DNA of 33,718 nt from Pseudomonas sp. GM84 (GTDB lineage: Bacteria > Pseudomonadota > Gammaproteobacteria > Pseudomonadales > Pseudomonadaceae). Below, piece by piece: positions 22,279 to 31,428 of this stretch. Numbering within the stretch: the stretch's first letter is position 1; each line of letters opens with the position of its first letter. The notes below the pieces were generated by a model. It saw only the letters and a program-made list of their open reading frames with translations. It made no database searches and was not told where the DNA came from. The position numbers and the translations under genes are program-made. The stretch lies in NCBI RefSeq assembly GCF_000282535.1, contig NZ_AKJC01000328.1:1-33718 (forward strand), read 5' to 3'.

Positions 22279-23304
22279 ATGCTGTTGAGCAAACGTGTAA
22301 CCGCAGTGCTGTCCGCCAGCCTGCTGACCCTGGCTTGTCAGGCCACCCAGGCCGCCGACAGCCTCAACTTCGTCAGCTGGGGCGGGACCACCCAGGACGC
22401 CCAGAAAGAAGCATGGGCCGTACCCTTCAGCAAGGCGACCGACATCAAGGTGGTGCAGGACGGCCCAACCGACTACGGCAAGCTCAAGGCCATGGTCGAG
22501 AGCGGTAACGTGCAGTGGGACGTGGTCGACGTCGAAGCCGACTTTGCCTTGCGCGCCGCCAGCGAAGGCCTGCTCGAGCCCCTGGACTTCAACACCATCC
22601 AACGCGACAAGATCGACCCGCGCTTCGTCTCCGACCATGGCGTCGGTTCGTTCTTCTTCTCCTTCGTGCTCGGCTACAACGAAGGCAAGCTCGGCGCCAA
22701 CAAGCCGGTGGACTGGACCGCGCTGTTCGACACCAAGACCTACCCCGGCAAGCGCGCCCTGTACAAGTGGCCAAGCCCCGGCGTGCTGGAACTGGCCCTG
22801 CTGGCTGACGGCGTCCCGGCCGACAAGCTCTATCCGCTGGACCTGGACCGCGCCTTCAAGAAGCTCGACACCATCAAGAAAGACATCGTCTGGTGGGGCG
22901 GTGGCGCCCAGTCGCAGCAGCTGCTGGCCTCCGGTGAAGCCTCGCTCGGCCAGTTCTGGAATGGCCGCGTCTACGCCCTGCAGCAAGACGGCGCGCCGGT
23001 GGGCGTGAGCTGGAAGCAGAACCTGGTCATGGCCGATTTCCTGGTCATCCCCAAAGGCGCCAAGAACAAGGACGCGGCCATGAAGTTCCTGGCCAATGCC
23101 AGCAGCGCCGAAGGCCAGGCCGAGTTCGCCAACAAGACCGCTTACGCCCCGGTGAACGTCGACAGCGTGGCCAAGCTCGACAAAGACCTCGCGCAAAACC
23201 TGCCGACCGCCTACGCCCAGGACCAGGTCACCCTGGACTTCGCCTACTGGGCGAAGAACGGCCAGGCCATCGCCGCGCGCTGGAATGAGTGGCTGGTGAA
23301 ATGA
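22279..23304 (+). CDS. Polyamine-type ABC transporter substrate-binding protein
   Basis: A 341-residue periplasmic protein of the PotD/PotF class (bacterial extracellular solute-binding family 1). The signal peptide is residues 1-25 (QAA end). The mature protein opens with LNFVSWGGTTQDAQKEAW. It contains DVVDVEADFALRAASEGLLEPLDF, the KWPSPGVLELALLADG segment and repeated Trp residues that could line the ligand pocket. Spermidine/putrescine or a related amine is the likely ligand, but the motif reading cannot fix it. It overlaps the next gene by four bases. Confidence 0.85.
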   Translation: MLLSKRVTAVLSASLLTLACQATQAADSLNFVSWGGTTQDAQKEAWAVPFSKATDIKVVQDGPTDYGKLKAMVESGNVQWDVVDVEADFALRAASEGLLEPLDFNTIQRDKIDPRFVSDHGVGSFFFSFVLGYNEGKLGANKPVDWTALFDTKTYPGKRALYKWPSPGVLELALLADGVPADKLYPLDLDRAFKKLDTIKKDIVWWGGGAQSQQLLASGEASLGQFWNGRVYALQQDGAPVGVSWKQNLVMADFLVIPKGAKNKDAAMKFLANASSAEGQAEFANKTAYAPVNVDSVAKLDKDLAQNLPTAYAQDQVTLDFAYWAKNGQAIAARWNEWLVK

Positions 23305-24218
23305 AAGTCGCCATCAACGCCCTGCACAACGCGCAAGGTGCCCCCACGGGCGCCGGCGCCCCGGGAGCGGCCCCTCGCCGCGAACCGCTGAACCGCCGCT
23401 GGAAAGGCAGCCGCAACCTGCTGCCCGCCCTGTTGTTCCTTGGCCTGTTCTTCTTCGCCCCGCTGATCGGCCTGCTGCTGCGCGGTGTGCTGGAACCGGT
23501 GCCGGGGCTGGGCAACTACGAGCAGCTGTTCGCCAACTCGGCCTATGCGCGGGTGCTGTTCAACACCTTCTCGGTGGCCGGCGTGGTCACCCTGATCAGC
23601 GTGCTGCTGGGCTTCCCGCTGGCCTGGGCGATCACCCTGGTGCCCAAGGGCTGGGGCCGCTGGCTGCTGAACATCGTGCTGCTGTCGATGTGGACCAGCC
23701 TGCTGGCGCGCACCTACTCGTGGCTGGTGCTGCTGCAGAGCTCGGGGGTGATCAACAAGGTGCTGATGGCGCTGGGCATCATCGATACCCCGCTGGAGAT
23801 GGTGCACAACCTGACCGGCGTGGTGATCGGCATGAGCTACATCATGATTCCGTTCATCGTGCTGCCGCTGCAGGCGACCATGCATGCCATCGACCCGATG
23901 GTGCTGCAGGCCGGCTCCATCTGCGGCGCCAGCCCCTGGACCAACTTCTGGAAGGTGTTCCTGCCGCTGTGCCGCTCGGGGTTGTTCTCCGGTGCGCTGA
24001 TGGTGTTCGTGATGTCGCTCGGTTACTACGTCACCCCGGCCCTGCTCGGCGGTGCGCAGAACATGATGCTGCCCGAATTCATCATCCAGCAGGTGCAGTC
24101 GTTCCTCAACTGGGGCCTGGCCAGCGCCGCCGCTGCACTGCTGGTGGTGATCACCCTGGTGCTCTTCTACCTGTACCTGAAGCTGCAGCCGGAATCCCCG
24201 GTCGGCAACGCGAGGTAA
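23301..24218 (+). CDS. Polyamine-type ABC transporter permease (PotB-like)
   Basis: A 305-residue inner-membrane permease with about six helices. The BPD-transp-1 signature is visible near residue 210 (AGSICGASPWTNFWKVFLPLCRSGLFSG, the EAA loop that contacts the ATPase). The ATGA start overlaps the binding-protein stop; a GTG 12 bases upstream is an alternative. Confidence 0.9.
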   Translation: MKVAINALHNAQGAPTGAGAPGAAPRREPLNRRWKGSRNLLPALLFLGLFFFAPLIGLLLRGVLEPVPGLGNYEQLFANSAYARVLFNTFSVAGVVTLISVLLGFPLAWAITLVPKGWGRWLLNIVLLSMWTSLLARTYSWLVLLQSSGVINKVLMALGIIDTPLEMVHNLTGVVIGMSYIMIPFIVLPLQATMHAIDPMVLQAGSICGASPWTNFWKVFLPLCRSGLFSGALMVFVMSLGYYVTPALLGGAQNMMLPEFIIQQVQSFLNWGLASAAAALLVVITLVLFYLYLKLQPESPVGNAR

Positions 24219-24224
24219 TCCGCC

Positions 24225-25034
24225 ATGCTTCTGTCACCCAATGCCATGGGCCGCCCACTGCGCACGGGCCTGTACCTGACCACCGGGGTCATCGCCGCGT
24301 TCCTGCTGTTGCCGGTGGTGTTCATCGTGCTGCTGTCGTTCGGCTCCTCCCAGTGGCTGGTGTTCCCGCCACCGGGCTGGACCTTCAAGTGGTACGCCCA
24401 GTTCTTCGCCAACCCGGAGTGGATGGACGCTGCACTGGCCAGCCTCAAGGTCGCCGTACTGACCACCGTGTTCGCCGTGCTGCTGGGCCTGCCCACCGCG
24501 TTCGCCCTGGTACGCGGCCGCTTCCCCGGCCGTGAAATGCTCTACGGGCTGTTCACCATGCCGATGATCGTGCCGCTGGTGATCATCGCGGTGGCGGTGT
24601 ACGCGCTGTTCCTCAAGCTGGGCTACACCGGCACGCTGTTCGCCTTCGTGGTCAGCCACGTGATCGTCGCCCTGCCCTTCACCATCATCTCGATCATCAA
24701 CTCGCTGAAGCTGTTCGACCAGTCGATCGAGGATGCCGCAGTGATCTGCGGAGCGTCGCGCCTGCAGGCGATCTTCAAGGTGACCTTCCCGGCCATTCGC
24801 CCGGGGATGATCGCCGGCGGCCTGTTCGCCTTCCTGGTCTCGTGGGACGAGGTGGTGCTCAGCGTGATGATGGCCAGCCCCGACCTGCAGACCCTGCCGG
24901 TGAAAATGTGGACCACCCTGCGCCAGGACCTGAGCCCGGTGATTGCCGTCGCTTCGACGCTGCTGATCGGCCTGTCGCTGATGGTCATGGTTATTGCCGC
25001 CGCCTTGCGCCGGCGCACCGAAGTCAACGCCTGA
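24225..25034 (+). CDS. Polyamine-type ABC transporter permease (PotC-like)
   Basis: A 269-residue second permease. It has the EAA loop EDAAVICGASRLQAIFKVTFPAIRPG (about 166-191) and six predicted helices. GAGGTAA lies before the ATG at 24225; a second ATG at 24246 is possible. It is six bases after the first permease gene and pairs with it in the membrane. Confidence 0.9.
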   Translation: MLLSPNAMGRPLRTGLYLTTGVIAAFLLLPVVFIVLLSFGSSQWLVFPPPGWTFKWYAQFFANPEWMDAALASLKVAVLTTVFAVLLGLPTAFALVRGRFPGREMLYGLFTMPMIVPLVIIAVAVYALFLKLGYTGTLFAFVVSHVIVALPFTIISIINSLKLFDQSIEDAAVICGASRLQAIFKVTFPAIRPGMIAGGLFAFLVSWDEVVLSVMMASPDLQTLPVKMWTTLRQDLSPVIAVASTLLIGLSLMVMVIAAALRRRTEVNA

Positions 25035-25053
25035 GTGCCCGGAGACAACAACA

Positions 25054-26202
25054 ATGAGTGCAGTGATCAAAGACAACGCGCACAACAAGACCCTGGTCAG
25101 CCTGCGCGGCCTGAACAAGCACTACGGCGACTTCACCGCCGTGGACAACCTGGACCTCGAAATCCAGGACGGCGAGTTCCTCACCTTCCTCGGCTCCAGC
25201 GGTTCGGGCAAGTCCACCACCCTGTCGATGCTGGCCGGTTTCGAAACGCCCAGCAGCGGCGAGATCCTGGTCGAGGGCCAGTCGCTGGTGAACGTGCCGC
25301 CGCACAAGCGTGACATCGGCATGGTGTTCCAGCGCTACTCGCTGTTCCCGCACCTGAACGTGCGCGACAACATCGCCTTCCCGTTGGCCATCCGCAAGCT
25401 CGGCGCCGCCGAGATCAACAAGCGGGTCGACGCCATGCTCAAGCTGGTACAGCTGGAGAAATTCGCCCACCGCAAGCCTTCGCAGATGTCCGGCGGCCAG
25501 CAGCAGCGCGTGGCGATCGCCCGCGCGCTGGTGTACGAGCCACGCATCCTGCTGATGGACGAACCGCTCGGCGCGCTGGACAAGAAGCTGCGCGAAGACC
25601 TGCAGGACGAGTTGCGCCAGCTGCACCGGCGCCTGGGCATCACCATCGTCTACGTCACCCACGACCAGGAAGAAGCCATGCGCCTGTCCCAGCGCATCGC
25701 CATCTTCAGCCACGGCAAGATCGTCGGCCTGGGCACCGGCTACGACCTCTACCAGAACCCGCCCAATGCCTTCGTCGCCTCGTTTCTGGGCAACTCGAAC
25801 TTCCTGCGGATCAAGGCCAGCAGCCACGGCGCGGGCAGCTTCGAAGGGCAATCGGTGGCCATACGCCTGACCCCTGGCCTGGCGGCGGGGCAGGAAGCAC
25901 TGATCATGGTGCGCCCGGAAAAAGCCCTGGCCCTCACCGTCGACCAGGCCGCGCGCGAACCACTGCCAGCGGGCTGGAACGAGGTGATTGCCAAGGTCGG
26001 CGAAGTGTTGTTCCTCGGCGAAAGCCAGACCTGCCACGTGATGACCCCAGGCGGTACCGAACTGACCGTGAAAGCACTGTCCGCCGCCGGCATGCCGATG
26101 CAACCGGGCGACACGGTGAAAGTGCGCTGGGCAGTGGCCGATGCCTGCATCTACACCGAGTGGGCAGAGAGCGATTTGAGCAAGGCGGCGGGTGCCCACT
26201 GA
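25054..26202 (+). CDS. Polyamine-type ABC transporter ATP-binding protein (PotA/PotG-like)
   Basis: A 382-residue ATPase. Walker A GSSGSGKST is at 47-55, signature MSGGQQQ at 145-151, Walker B ILLMDEP at 165-171, and the switch His lies in YVTHDQEEA. A C-terminal TOBE-type regulatory domain occupies about 280-382. GGAGA before the ATG sets the start. It is the last gene of a four-gene importer unit, 19 bases after the second permease gene. Confidence 0.93.
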   Translation: MSAVIKDNAHNKTLVSLRGLNKHYGDFTAVDNLDLEIQDGEFLTFLGSSGSGKSTTLSMLAGFETPSSGEILVEGQSLVNVPPHKRDIGMVFQRYSLFPHLNVRDNIAFPLAIRKLGAAEINKRVDAMLKLVQLEKFAHRKPSQMSGGQQQRVAIARALVYEPRILLMDEPLGALDKKLREDLQDELRQLHRRLGITIVYVTHDQEEAMRLSQRIAIFSHGKIVGLGTGYDLYQNPPNAFVASFLGNSNFLRIKASSHGAGSFEGQSVAIRLTPGLAAGQEALIMVRPEKALALTVDQAAREPLPAGWNEVIAKVGEVLFLGESQTCHVMTPGGTELTVKALSAAGMPMQPGDTVKVRWAVADACIYTEWAESDLSKAAGAH

Positions 26203-26260
26203 CCGTCAGCCGCAGCTAAAGGATTGACGCGCGTCCCGACCAATGGTCAGATGCGCGCCA

Positions 26261-26443
26261 GTTTCAGGTGTCCTGCGCCGCCGCGCGCAGGGTGAAACGG
26301 GAAGCCGGTGCGTCGTGGTAAACGACAAGTCCGGCGCTGCCCCCGCAACGGTAAGCGAGCGACGCCTTCGACACACCACTGTGCGCATGCATGGGAAGGT
26401 GAAGGCGTCATGACCCTCGTAAGCCCGGAGACCGGCCTGAAGC
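26261..26443 (+). promoter_or_regulatory. Cobalamin riboswitch upstream of the TonB-dependent receptor
   Basis: It has the conserved parts of the class in order. The P1 arm TTCAGG (26263-26268) pairs with CCTGAA (26436-26441). GGTGAAACGGGAAGCCGGTG is followed by GCTGCCCCCGCAACGGTAAGC, and the B12 box is AAGCCCGGAGACCGG. A further GC-rich stem (CGCAGGCCG with CGGCCTGCG, about 26471-26502) lies between aptamer and start codon and may form the expression platform. It is expected to lower expression when adenosylcobalamin is plentiful. Confidence 0.95.
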
Positions 26444-26564
26444 TTCACTTGGCAACCCGCGGTGGGCGGGCGCAGGCCGGTATCCGCGTGCGCGGCCTGC
26501 GTGCGCGGTTCGCCTTTGCGTGTTTTCCACCGGGATCCATTCATTCCTGCAGTAGTGGAAAGAC

Positions 26565-28691
26565 ATGTCCCGTTTCTTCAAGCTTCACCCTCTGGCGGCC
26601 TGCCTGGCCGTCTCCTTCCCGGCCTTGGCCGACGAGCACGACAGCCAGGTGCTGGCACTGCCCTCCACGGCCATTACCGATACCCGCGATCAGCAGCACG
26701 TCGACCTTGCCACGCCGACCGAGGCGGGTTCGCGCCTGAATTTGAGCGCCCTGGAAACCCCGGCCAGCACCAGCAGCATTACCGACGAGCAGATTCAGCA
26801 GCGCAACAACCTCACGGTGCAGGACGCGGTAACCCGCTCGCCGGGCATCACCTTCATCGGCAACCCGGGCGATGGCGGCACCGGCCTGTCGGCGCGTGGC
26901 TTTACCGGGCATGGCTCGGTGATGACCCTGTTCGACGGCGCGCACCTGTTCACCGGCGCAGGCACCCAGACCTTCCCGGTCGACCCGTGGATGGTCGAGC
27001 GCATCGAGGTGATCCGTGGCCCGGCCTCGGTGCTGTATGGCGAGGGCGCCACCGGCGCGGTGATCAACGTCATCCCGAAAAAGCCCTTCGCCGGTGAAAT
27101 CCACAACCACCTGCGCCTGGGCTACGGCTCCTGGGACCGCCAGCAACTGGGCCTGGACAGCGGCGGCAGCCTCAGCGAGCGGCTGAGCTACCGCCTCACC
27201 CTGAACCAGCAAGCCGGCAACGGCTGGGTCGACCGCACCGATTCGCGCAGCCTGGCCCTGAGCGCCGCGCTGCGTTTCGACGCCAGCGACGACCTGAGTT
27301 TTACCCTGGCCCATGAGCGTGGCGATGCCGAGCCTGCCAACTACTACGGCACGCCGTTGATCGACGGCCATTACCGCAGCAGCCTGCGCAAGAAGAACTA
27401 CAACATCCAGAACGACGTGCAGCGCTACCACGACGAGTGGACCCGCTTCACCACCGACTGGACCCTCAGCGACCAGGTCAGTGCCAGCAACCAGCTCTAC
27501 TACATCAAGAGCCGCCGCCACTGGCGCAACGCCGAGAACTACAGCTGGGACGTCGATCGCGAGCAGCTGCTGCGCCAGAGCTACCTGGAGATCAAGCACA
27601 ACCAGGAGCAGATCGGCGACCGCCAGACCTTCACCTTCGACCATTCGCTGTTCGGCCTGACCAGCAGGACGCTGGTCGGTGCCGAGTACAACAAGGTGCG
27701 TTTCAACGTCGACAGCAACGCGCCGTACAACGACGTGGGTGGCGACTACATCGACCCGTGGCAGCCGGCACCGGGTTGGTTCCACAGCGATTCGCCCACG
27801 CGCCCGCAAACCTTGTCCACCACCCACACCTTCGCCCTGTTCGCCGAGAACCGCCTGCAGCTGACCGAGCGCCTGTCGCTGGTGACCGGTGTGCGCCGCG
27901 ACCAGAACCATATCGACCGCGACGACCTCACCGACGGCACCCGCAGTGACCGTAGCCTGCAGGGTGGCAACTGGCGCGCGGGGTTGGTGTTCGCGGTCAC
28001 CGACGACCTGTCGCTGTATGGCCAGTACTCCACCAGCGAGGACGGGGTGAACAACCTGGTCAGCCTGAGCCCGAGCCAGATGCACTACGACCTGACCGAG
28101 GCGAAGCAGACCGAGCTGGGGCTCAAGCAGCGGTTCTGGGAAGGTCGGGGCGAGTGGACGCTGGCGGCCTACCACATCGTCAAGAAGAAGCTGCTGGTGG
28201 ATGACCCGTTCACCCATGAGCCGCAACAGGCTGGGCAACAGACGTCCGATGGCCTGGAGGCGACGCTGGAGCTGAGTTTGCCGCAGCAGTGGCAGGTTTC
28301 GGCAAATGCCGCGGTGGTGCGCGCCAAGTATGACGAATTCGACGAGATGGTCGGCGGCGTGCCCCAGGACCGTGCTGGCAATCGCCCGACCAACGTGCCG
28401 CGACGTAGTGCCAACCTGTGGCTGAGCAAGGGCTTCGGCCAGCGAGTGGAAGTGGGTATGGGCGCGCGCTATGTGGACGAGCGTTATGCCGACACTGCCA
28501 ACACCCAGCGTGCGCCGGGGTACACCGTGGTCGATGCCAATATCGGCTGGCAGGTGCTGCCGGATGTGCGGTTGGGGTTGCAGGTGAACAACCTGTTCGA
28601 CCGGGAGTATGTGGCTTCGGCGTTCAGCGGCACGCAGTGGGTGATGGGGGCGCCGCGGTCGTATTTTGCGACGGTGGATTACAGCTTCTGA
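26565..28691 (+). CDS. TonB-dependent outer-membrane receptor (siderophore-receptor type, cobalamin-riboswitch controlled)
   Basis: A 708-residue receptor. The signal peptide is residues 1-22. The plug domain spans about 60-172, with ITDEQIQQRN, GGTGLSARGF and VERIEVIRGPASVLYGEGATGAVINVI. A 22-strand-type barrel follows, ending VNNLFDREYVASAF and the terminal aromatic residue (VDYSF). By sequence it belongs to the large FhuA/FpvA-like siderophore-receptor branch and does not look like typical BtuB, yet it sits behind a cobalamin riboswitch. The ligand is thus probably a corrinoid or a cobalt chelate, but this is inferred from regulation. GGAAAG precedes the ATG. Confidence 0.88.
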   Translation: MSRFFKLHPLAACLAVSFPALADEHDSQVLALPSTAITDTRDQQHVDLATPTEAGSRLNLSALETPASTSSITDEQIQQRNNLTVQDAVTRSPGITFIGNPGDGGTGLSARGFTGHGSVMTLFDGAHLFTGAGTQTFPVDPWMVERIEVIRGPASVLYGEGATGAVINVIPKKPFAGEIHNHLRLGYGSWDRQQLGLDSGGSLSERLSYRLTLNQQAGNGWVDRTDSRSLALSAALRFDASDDLSFTLAHERGDAEPANYYGTPLIDGHYRSSLRKKNYNIQNDVQRYHDEWTRFTTDWTLSDQVSASNQLYYIKSRRHWRNAENYSWDVDREQLLRQSYLEIKHNQEQIGDRQTFTFDHSLFGLTSRTLVGAEYNKVRFNVDSNAPYNDVGGDYIDPWQPAPGWFHSDSPTRPQTLSTTHTFALFAENRLQLTERLSLVTGVRRDQNHIDRDDLTDGTRSDRSLQGGNWRAGLVFAVTDDLSLYGQYSTSEDGVNNLVSLSPSQMHYDLTEAKQTELGLKQRFWEGRGEWTLAAYHIVKKKLLVDDPFTHEPQQAGQQTSDGLEATLELSLPQQWQVSANAAVVRAKYDEFDEMVGGVPQDRAGNRPTNVPRRSANLWLSKGFGQRVEVGMGARYVDERYADTANTQRAPGYTVVDANIGWQVLPDVRLGLQVNNLFDREYVASAFSGTQWVMGAPRSYFATVDYSF

Positions 28692-28708
28692 TTTGAGTTG
28701 GCTGAGCT

Positions 28709-28804
28709 GGCCTCTTCGCGGGACAAGCCCGCTCCCACAGGTTCAACACTGATCTCGATATCGGTGGCGTACCTGTGGGAGCGGGCTTGTCCCGCGAAGA
28801 GGCC
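28709..28804. repeat. REP pair downstream of the TonB-dependent receptor gene
   Basis: Inverted copies at 28709-28741 and 28771-28804 with the GCGGGACAAGCCCGC core, between the receptor gene and the DUF1624 gene. Confidence 0.9.
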
Positions 28805-28847
28805 AGCATGAACAGTGCAAGAACAACTTCCATGCTTGCACAGAATA

Positions 28848-28860
28848 GTTATAAGATAAC
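28848..28860. promoter_or_regulatory. Zur-box-like palindrome
   Basis: GTTATAAGATAAC lies 38 bases before the DUF1624 start. It differs by one base from GTTATAATATAAC, the form of zinc-uptake regulator sites in gamma-proteobacteria. An AT-rich promoter-like context surrounds it. Zinc control of this gene is not otherwise suggested. Confidence 0.3.
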
Positions 28861-28898
28861 GTTTCATTTGACATTCATTCCTGCCTGCGACCCCTTCC

Positions 28899-30065
28899 AT
28901 GACCAGTGCCGCCGCCACTCCCACCCAGCTCACCCAGCGCCTGCAGAGCATCGACGCCCTGCGCGGCCTGGTGATCCTGTTCATGCTCCTCGACCATGTG
29001 CGCGAAACTTTCTTCCTGCACCGCCAGGTCAGCGACCCGATGGCCATCGACGCCACCGACCCGTCGCTGTTCGCCAGCCGCACCCTGGCCCACCTGTGCG
29101 CGCCGGTGTTCGTCCTGCTCACGGGCCTGTCGGCCTGGCTGTACGGCGAGAAATACCAGGGCCGCAGCGATGTCTCGGCCTTCCTGTTCAAGCGCGGGCT
29201 GTTCCTGGTGGTGCTGGAGTTCACCCTGGTCAACTTCGCCTGGACGTTCCAGCTGCCGCCCAGCGTCATCTACCTGCAAGTGATCTGGGCCATCGGCATC
29301 AGCATGCTCGCCCTGTCGCTGCTGGTGTGGCTGCCGCGCCCGGTGGTGCTGACCGTGGGGGCCGTGATCGTGGCCGGGCACAACCTGCTCGATGGCCTGC
29401 ACTTCGGCGTCGAGTCCGCCCTGCACGTGCCCTGGGCGATCCTGCATGACCGTGGCTGGCTGGAGCTCTCCGAAAACCTGCGCCTGCGCACCTCCTACCC
29501 GGTGCTGCCATGGATCGGCGTGATCGCCCTGGGCTATGGCCTCGGCCCCTGGTTCGCCCGGGGTAGCGATGCGCAACAACGCCAGTACCACCTGCTGCTG
29601 GCCGGGGTCATCGCCCTGCTCGGCTTCATGGTGCTGCGCATCCAGAACGGCTACGGCGAAGCCCCCTGGAGCGGCTACCCGACCGTGACCCAGACCCTGA
29701 TGAGTTTCTTCAACATCACCAAGTACCCACCGTCGCTGCTGTTCCTCACCCTGACCCTGGGCTGCGGCCTGCTGTTGCTGCGTACCTTCGAGCGCGCCGG
29801 CCAGGCCCGCTGGATCAGCGCCCTGGCAGTGTTCGGCGCGGCGCCGATGTTCTTCTACCTGCTGCACCTGTACGTGCTGAAGCTGCTGTACCTGGCCAGC
29901 GTCGCCCTGTTCGGGCGCAACCACGGCGACTACTTCGGCTTCGACGGCATTGCCGCGGTTTGGCTCACCGCCGTGCTGCTGGCCGTGGCGCTGTACCTGC
30001 CGGTGCGCGGATTTGCCCGGCTCAAGGCACGCCGGCGCGATATCACCTGGCTCAAGTACCTGTGA
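28899..30065 (+). CDS. DUF1624 membrane protein (heparan-alpha-glucosaminide acetyltransferase-like)
   Basis: A 388-residue polytopic inner-membrane protein with about ten hydrophobic helices. The opening IDALRGLVILFMLLDHVRETFF is the DUF1624 signature, with the conserved Asp-His pair thought to take part in acyl transfer across the membrane in HGSNAT-like proteins. Later segments include PVLPWIGVIALGYGLG and ALAVFGAAPMFFYLLHLY. The substrate in bacteria is unknown. The gene stands between two cobalamin-riboswitch units but has no riboswitch of its own. The ribosome binding site is weak. Confidence 0.88.
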   Translation: MTSAAATPTQLTQRLQSIDALRGLVILFMLLDHVRETFFLHRQVSDPMAIDATDPSLFASRTLAHLCAPVFVLLTGLSAWLYGEKYQGRSDVSAFLFKRGLFLVVLEFTLVNFAWTFQLPPSVIYLQVIWAIGISMLALSLLVWLPRPVVLTVGAVIVAGHNLLDGLHFGVESALHVPWAILHDRGWLELSENLRLRTSYPVLPWIGVIALGYGLGPWFARGSDAQQRQYHLLLAGVIALLGFMVLRIQNGYGEAPWSGYPTVTQTLMSFFNITKYPPSLLFLTLTLGCGLLLLRTFERAGQARWISALAVFGAAPMFFYLLHLYVLKLLYLASVALFGRNHGDYFGFDGIAAVWLTAVLLAVALYLPVRGFARLKARRRDITWLKYL

Positions 30066-30104
30066 TTTAGCGTTTCACCCGGCGGCCTGATGGTCTACCA
30101 TGCC

Positions 30105-30282
30105 GCCCGCCGGTTTCCACCATGGAACTAACAGGGAATCCCAGGCCCGCCCAAGGCGTGCCAAACGGAACTGCCCCCGCAACTGTAAGTGCCGAGCCCG
30201 CTCCATCGATGCCACTGGGTCAACCGACCCGGGAAGGCCGGAGCCGGGCGATGACGCACCAGTCAGGAGACCTGCCGGCCAA
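30105..30282 (+). promoter_or_regulatory. Cobalamin riboswitch upstream of the BtuCD-like/porin operon
   Basis: The elements in order are GGTTTCCACCATGGAACTAA, CAGGGAATCCCAGGC, GGAACTGCCCCCGCAACTGT, AAGGCCGGAGCCGGGCGATG and the B12 box AGTCAGGAGACCTGCC. P1 forms between GCCGG (30107-30111) and CCGGC (30275-30279). All elements of the class are present, so the call is secure. It governs the operon starting at 30406. Confidence 0.97.
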
Positions 30283-30325
30283 CATTCACCAACCGGCGGG
30301 GTGTCCGGGATTGGCCATTGGTGCT

Positions 30326-30346
30326 GCCTGCGCTGCGTGCGCAGGC
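30326..30346 (+). other. Expression-platform hairpin of the second riboswitch
   Basis: GCCTGCGC (30326-30333), loop TGCGT, GCGCAGGC (30339-30346): a perfect eight-pair stem between aptamer and start codon. There is no U-tract, so translational or Rho-linked control is more likely than intrinsic termination. Confidence 0.5.
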
Positions 30347-30405
30347 TCGGCGATGCCTGTCCGTGGGTTCCTTCCGTGAACTGTCCGATAGGAGATCGCC
30401 CCAGC

Positions 30406-31428
30406 ATGCAGCCCCGTTTCGCCATCCTGCTCGCAGGCCTCGCCCTGCTGACCCTGCTGGTGGCCGTGCTGGCCGGCACGGCCATTGGCGAAACCCAGTT
30501 GTCGCTGCGGCTGGTCTGCCAGGTGCTGGCCAACCACCTGTGGCAAGCCGATTACCCGGTCGACCCGATCGACGCCGGCATCGTCTGGAACTACCGCTTG
30601 ACCCGCACCCTGGTCGCCGCCGCCTGCGGCGCCGGGTTGGCGACCTGCGGGGTGATCCTCCAGGCGCTGCTGCGCAACCCACTGGCCGAGCCGTACCTGC
30701 TGGGCTTGTCGGCAGGCGCCTCGACCGGTGCGGTACTGGTCGGCCTGCTGGGCCTGGGCAGTGCGGCCCTGAGCCTGTCCGCCGGTGCGTTCATCGGTGC
30801 GCTGACGGCCTTCGCCCTGGTGCTGGTGCTGGCCCGTGCAGCCGGCCCGAGCAGCCATAATGCCCAGGTGATCCTGGCGGGCATCGCCGGCTCGCAGCTG
30901 TTCAACGCCCTCACCGCGTTCCTCATCACCAAGTCGGCCACCGCCGAACAGGCGCGCGGCATTCTGTTCTGGCTGCTGGGCAACCTCAGCGGCGTGCGTT
31001 GGCCGTCGGTGTGGCTAGCGCTGCCGGCAGCGTCAGTCGGCTTGCTGGTGTGCCTGTGGCAGCGCCGCGCCCTGGACGCTTTCACCTTCGGCGCCGATTC
31101 GGCGGCCTCGCTGGGCGTTGCCGTGCGCCGCACGCAGTGGCTGCTGATCTGCTGCGCGGCGTTGGTGACGGCGGTGATGGTGTCCATCGTCGGCGCCATC
31201 GGTTTCGTCGGGCTGGTCATTCCGCACGCCTTGCGCCTGTTGCTCGGCCCCGGCCACAACCGCCTGTTGCCAGCCAGCGCACTGGGCGGCGCGCTGTTTA
31301 TGATTGCCGCTGACGTGCTGTCGCGCACACTGATTCCTGGTCAGGTGATTCCGGTAGGTGTGGTCACCGCGCTGATCGGCGCACCGGTGTTCGCGCTGAT
31401 TCTGGTCAGCCGCCGGGGGCGCCCATGA
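30406..31428 (+). CDS. FecCD/BtuC-type ABC transporter permease
   Basis: A 340-residue permease of the FecCD family, with about ten membrane helices. It has conserved segments RLTRTLVAAACGAGLATCGVILQALLRNPLAEPYLLGLSAGAS (about 65-107) and GAIGFVGLVIPHALRLLLGPGHNRLLPASALGGA near the C-terminus. It imports corrinoids or iron chelates; the cobalamin riboswitch upstream favours a corrinoid or cobalt-related substrate. The start follows AGGAG at a slightly long spacing. The stop overlaps the ATPase start. Confidence 0.92.
   Translation: MQPRFAILLAGLALLTLLVAVLAGTAIGETQLSLRLVCQVLANHLWQADYPVDPIDAGIVWNYRLTRTLVAAACGAGLATCGVILQALLRNPLAEPYLLGLSAGASTGAVLVGLLGLGSAALSLSAGAFIGALTAFALVLVLARAAGPSSHNAQVILAGIAGSQLFNALTAFLITKSATAEQARGILFWLLGNLSGVRWPSVWLALPAASVGLLVCLWQRRALDAFTFGADSAASLGVAVRRTQWLLICCAALVTAVMVSIVGAIGFVGLVIPHALRLLLGPGHNRLLPASALGGALFMIAADVLSRTLIPGQVIPVGVVTALIGAPVFALILVSRRGRP

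Noticed and set aside
20791..23196. 801-codon minus-strand open frame across ribBA and the ABC binding-protein gene
   Set aside because: It spans two well-supported plus-strand genes and a REP element and has no recognisable domain. It is an artefact of high GC.
26203..26260. TTGACG at 26224-26229 as a -35 box for the receptor gene
   Set aside because: No acceptable -10 hexamer lies 16-18 bases downstream (TCAGAT only), so no promoter is claimed.
26541..28238. 565-codon minus-strand open frame opposite the TonB-dependent receptor
   Set aside because: The receptor reads correctly throughout its domains on the plus strand. The antisense frame has no motif or ribosome binding site.
30100..30405. 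Open frame upstream of and continuous with the FecCD permease
   Set aside because: This DNA is a complete cobalamin riboswitch. The permease starts at 30406.
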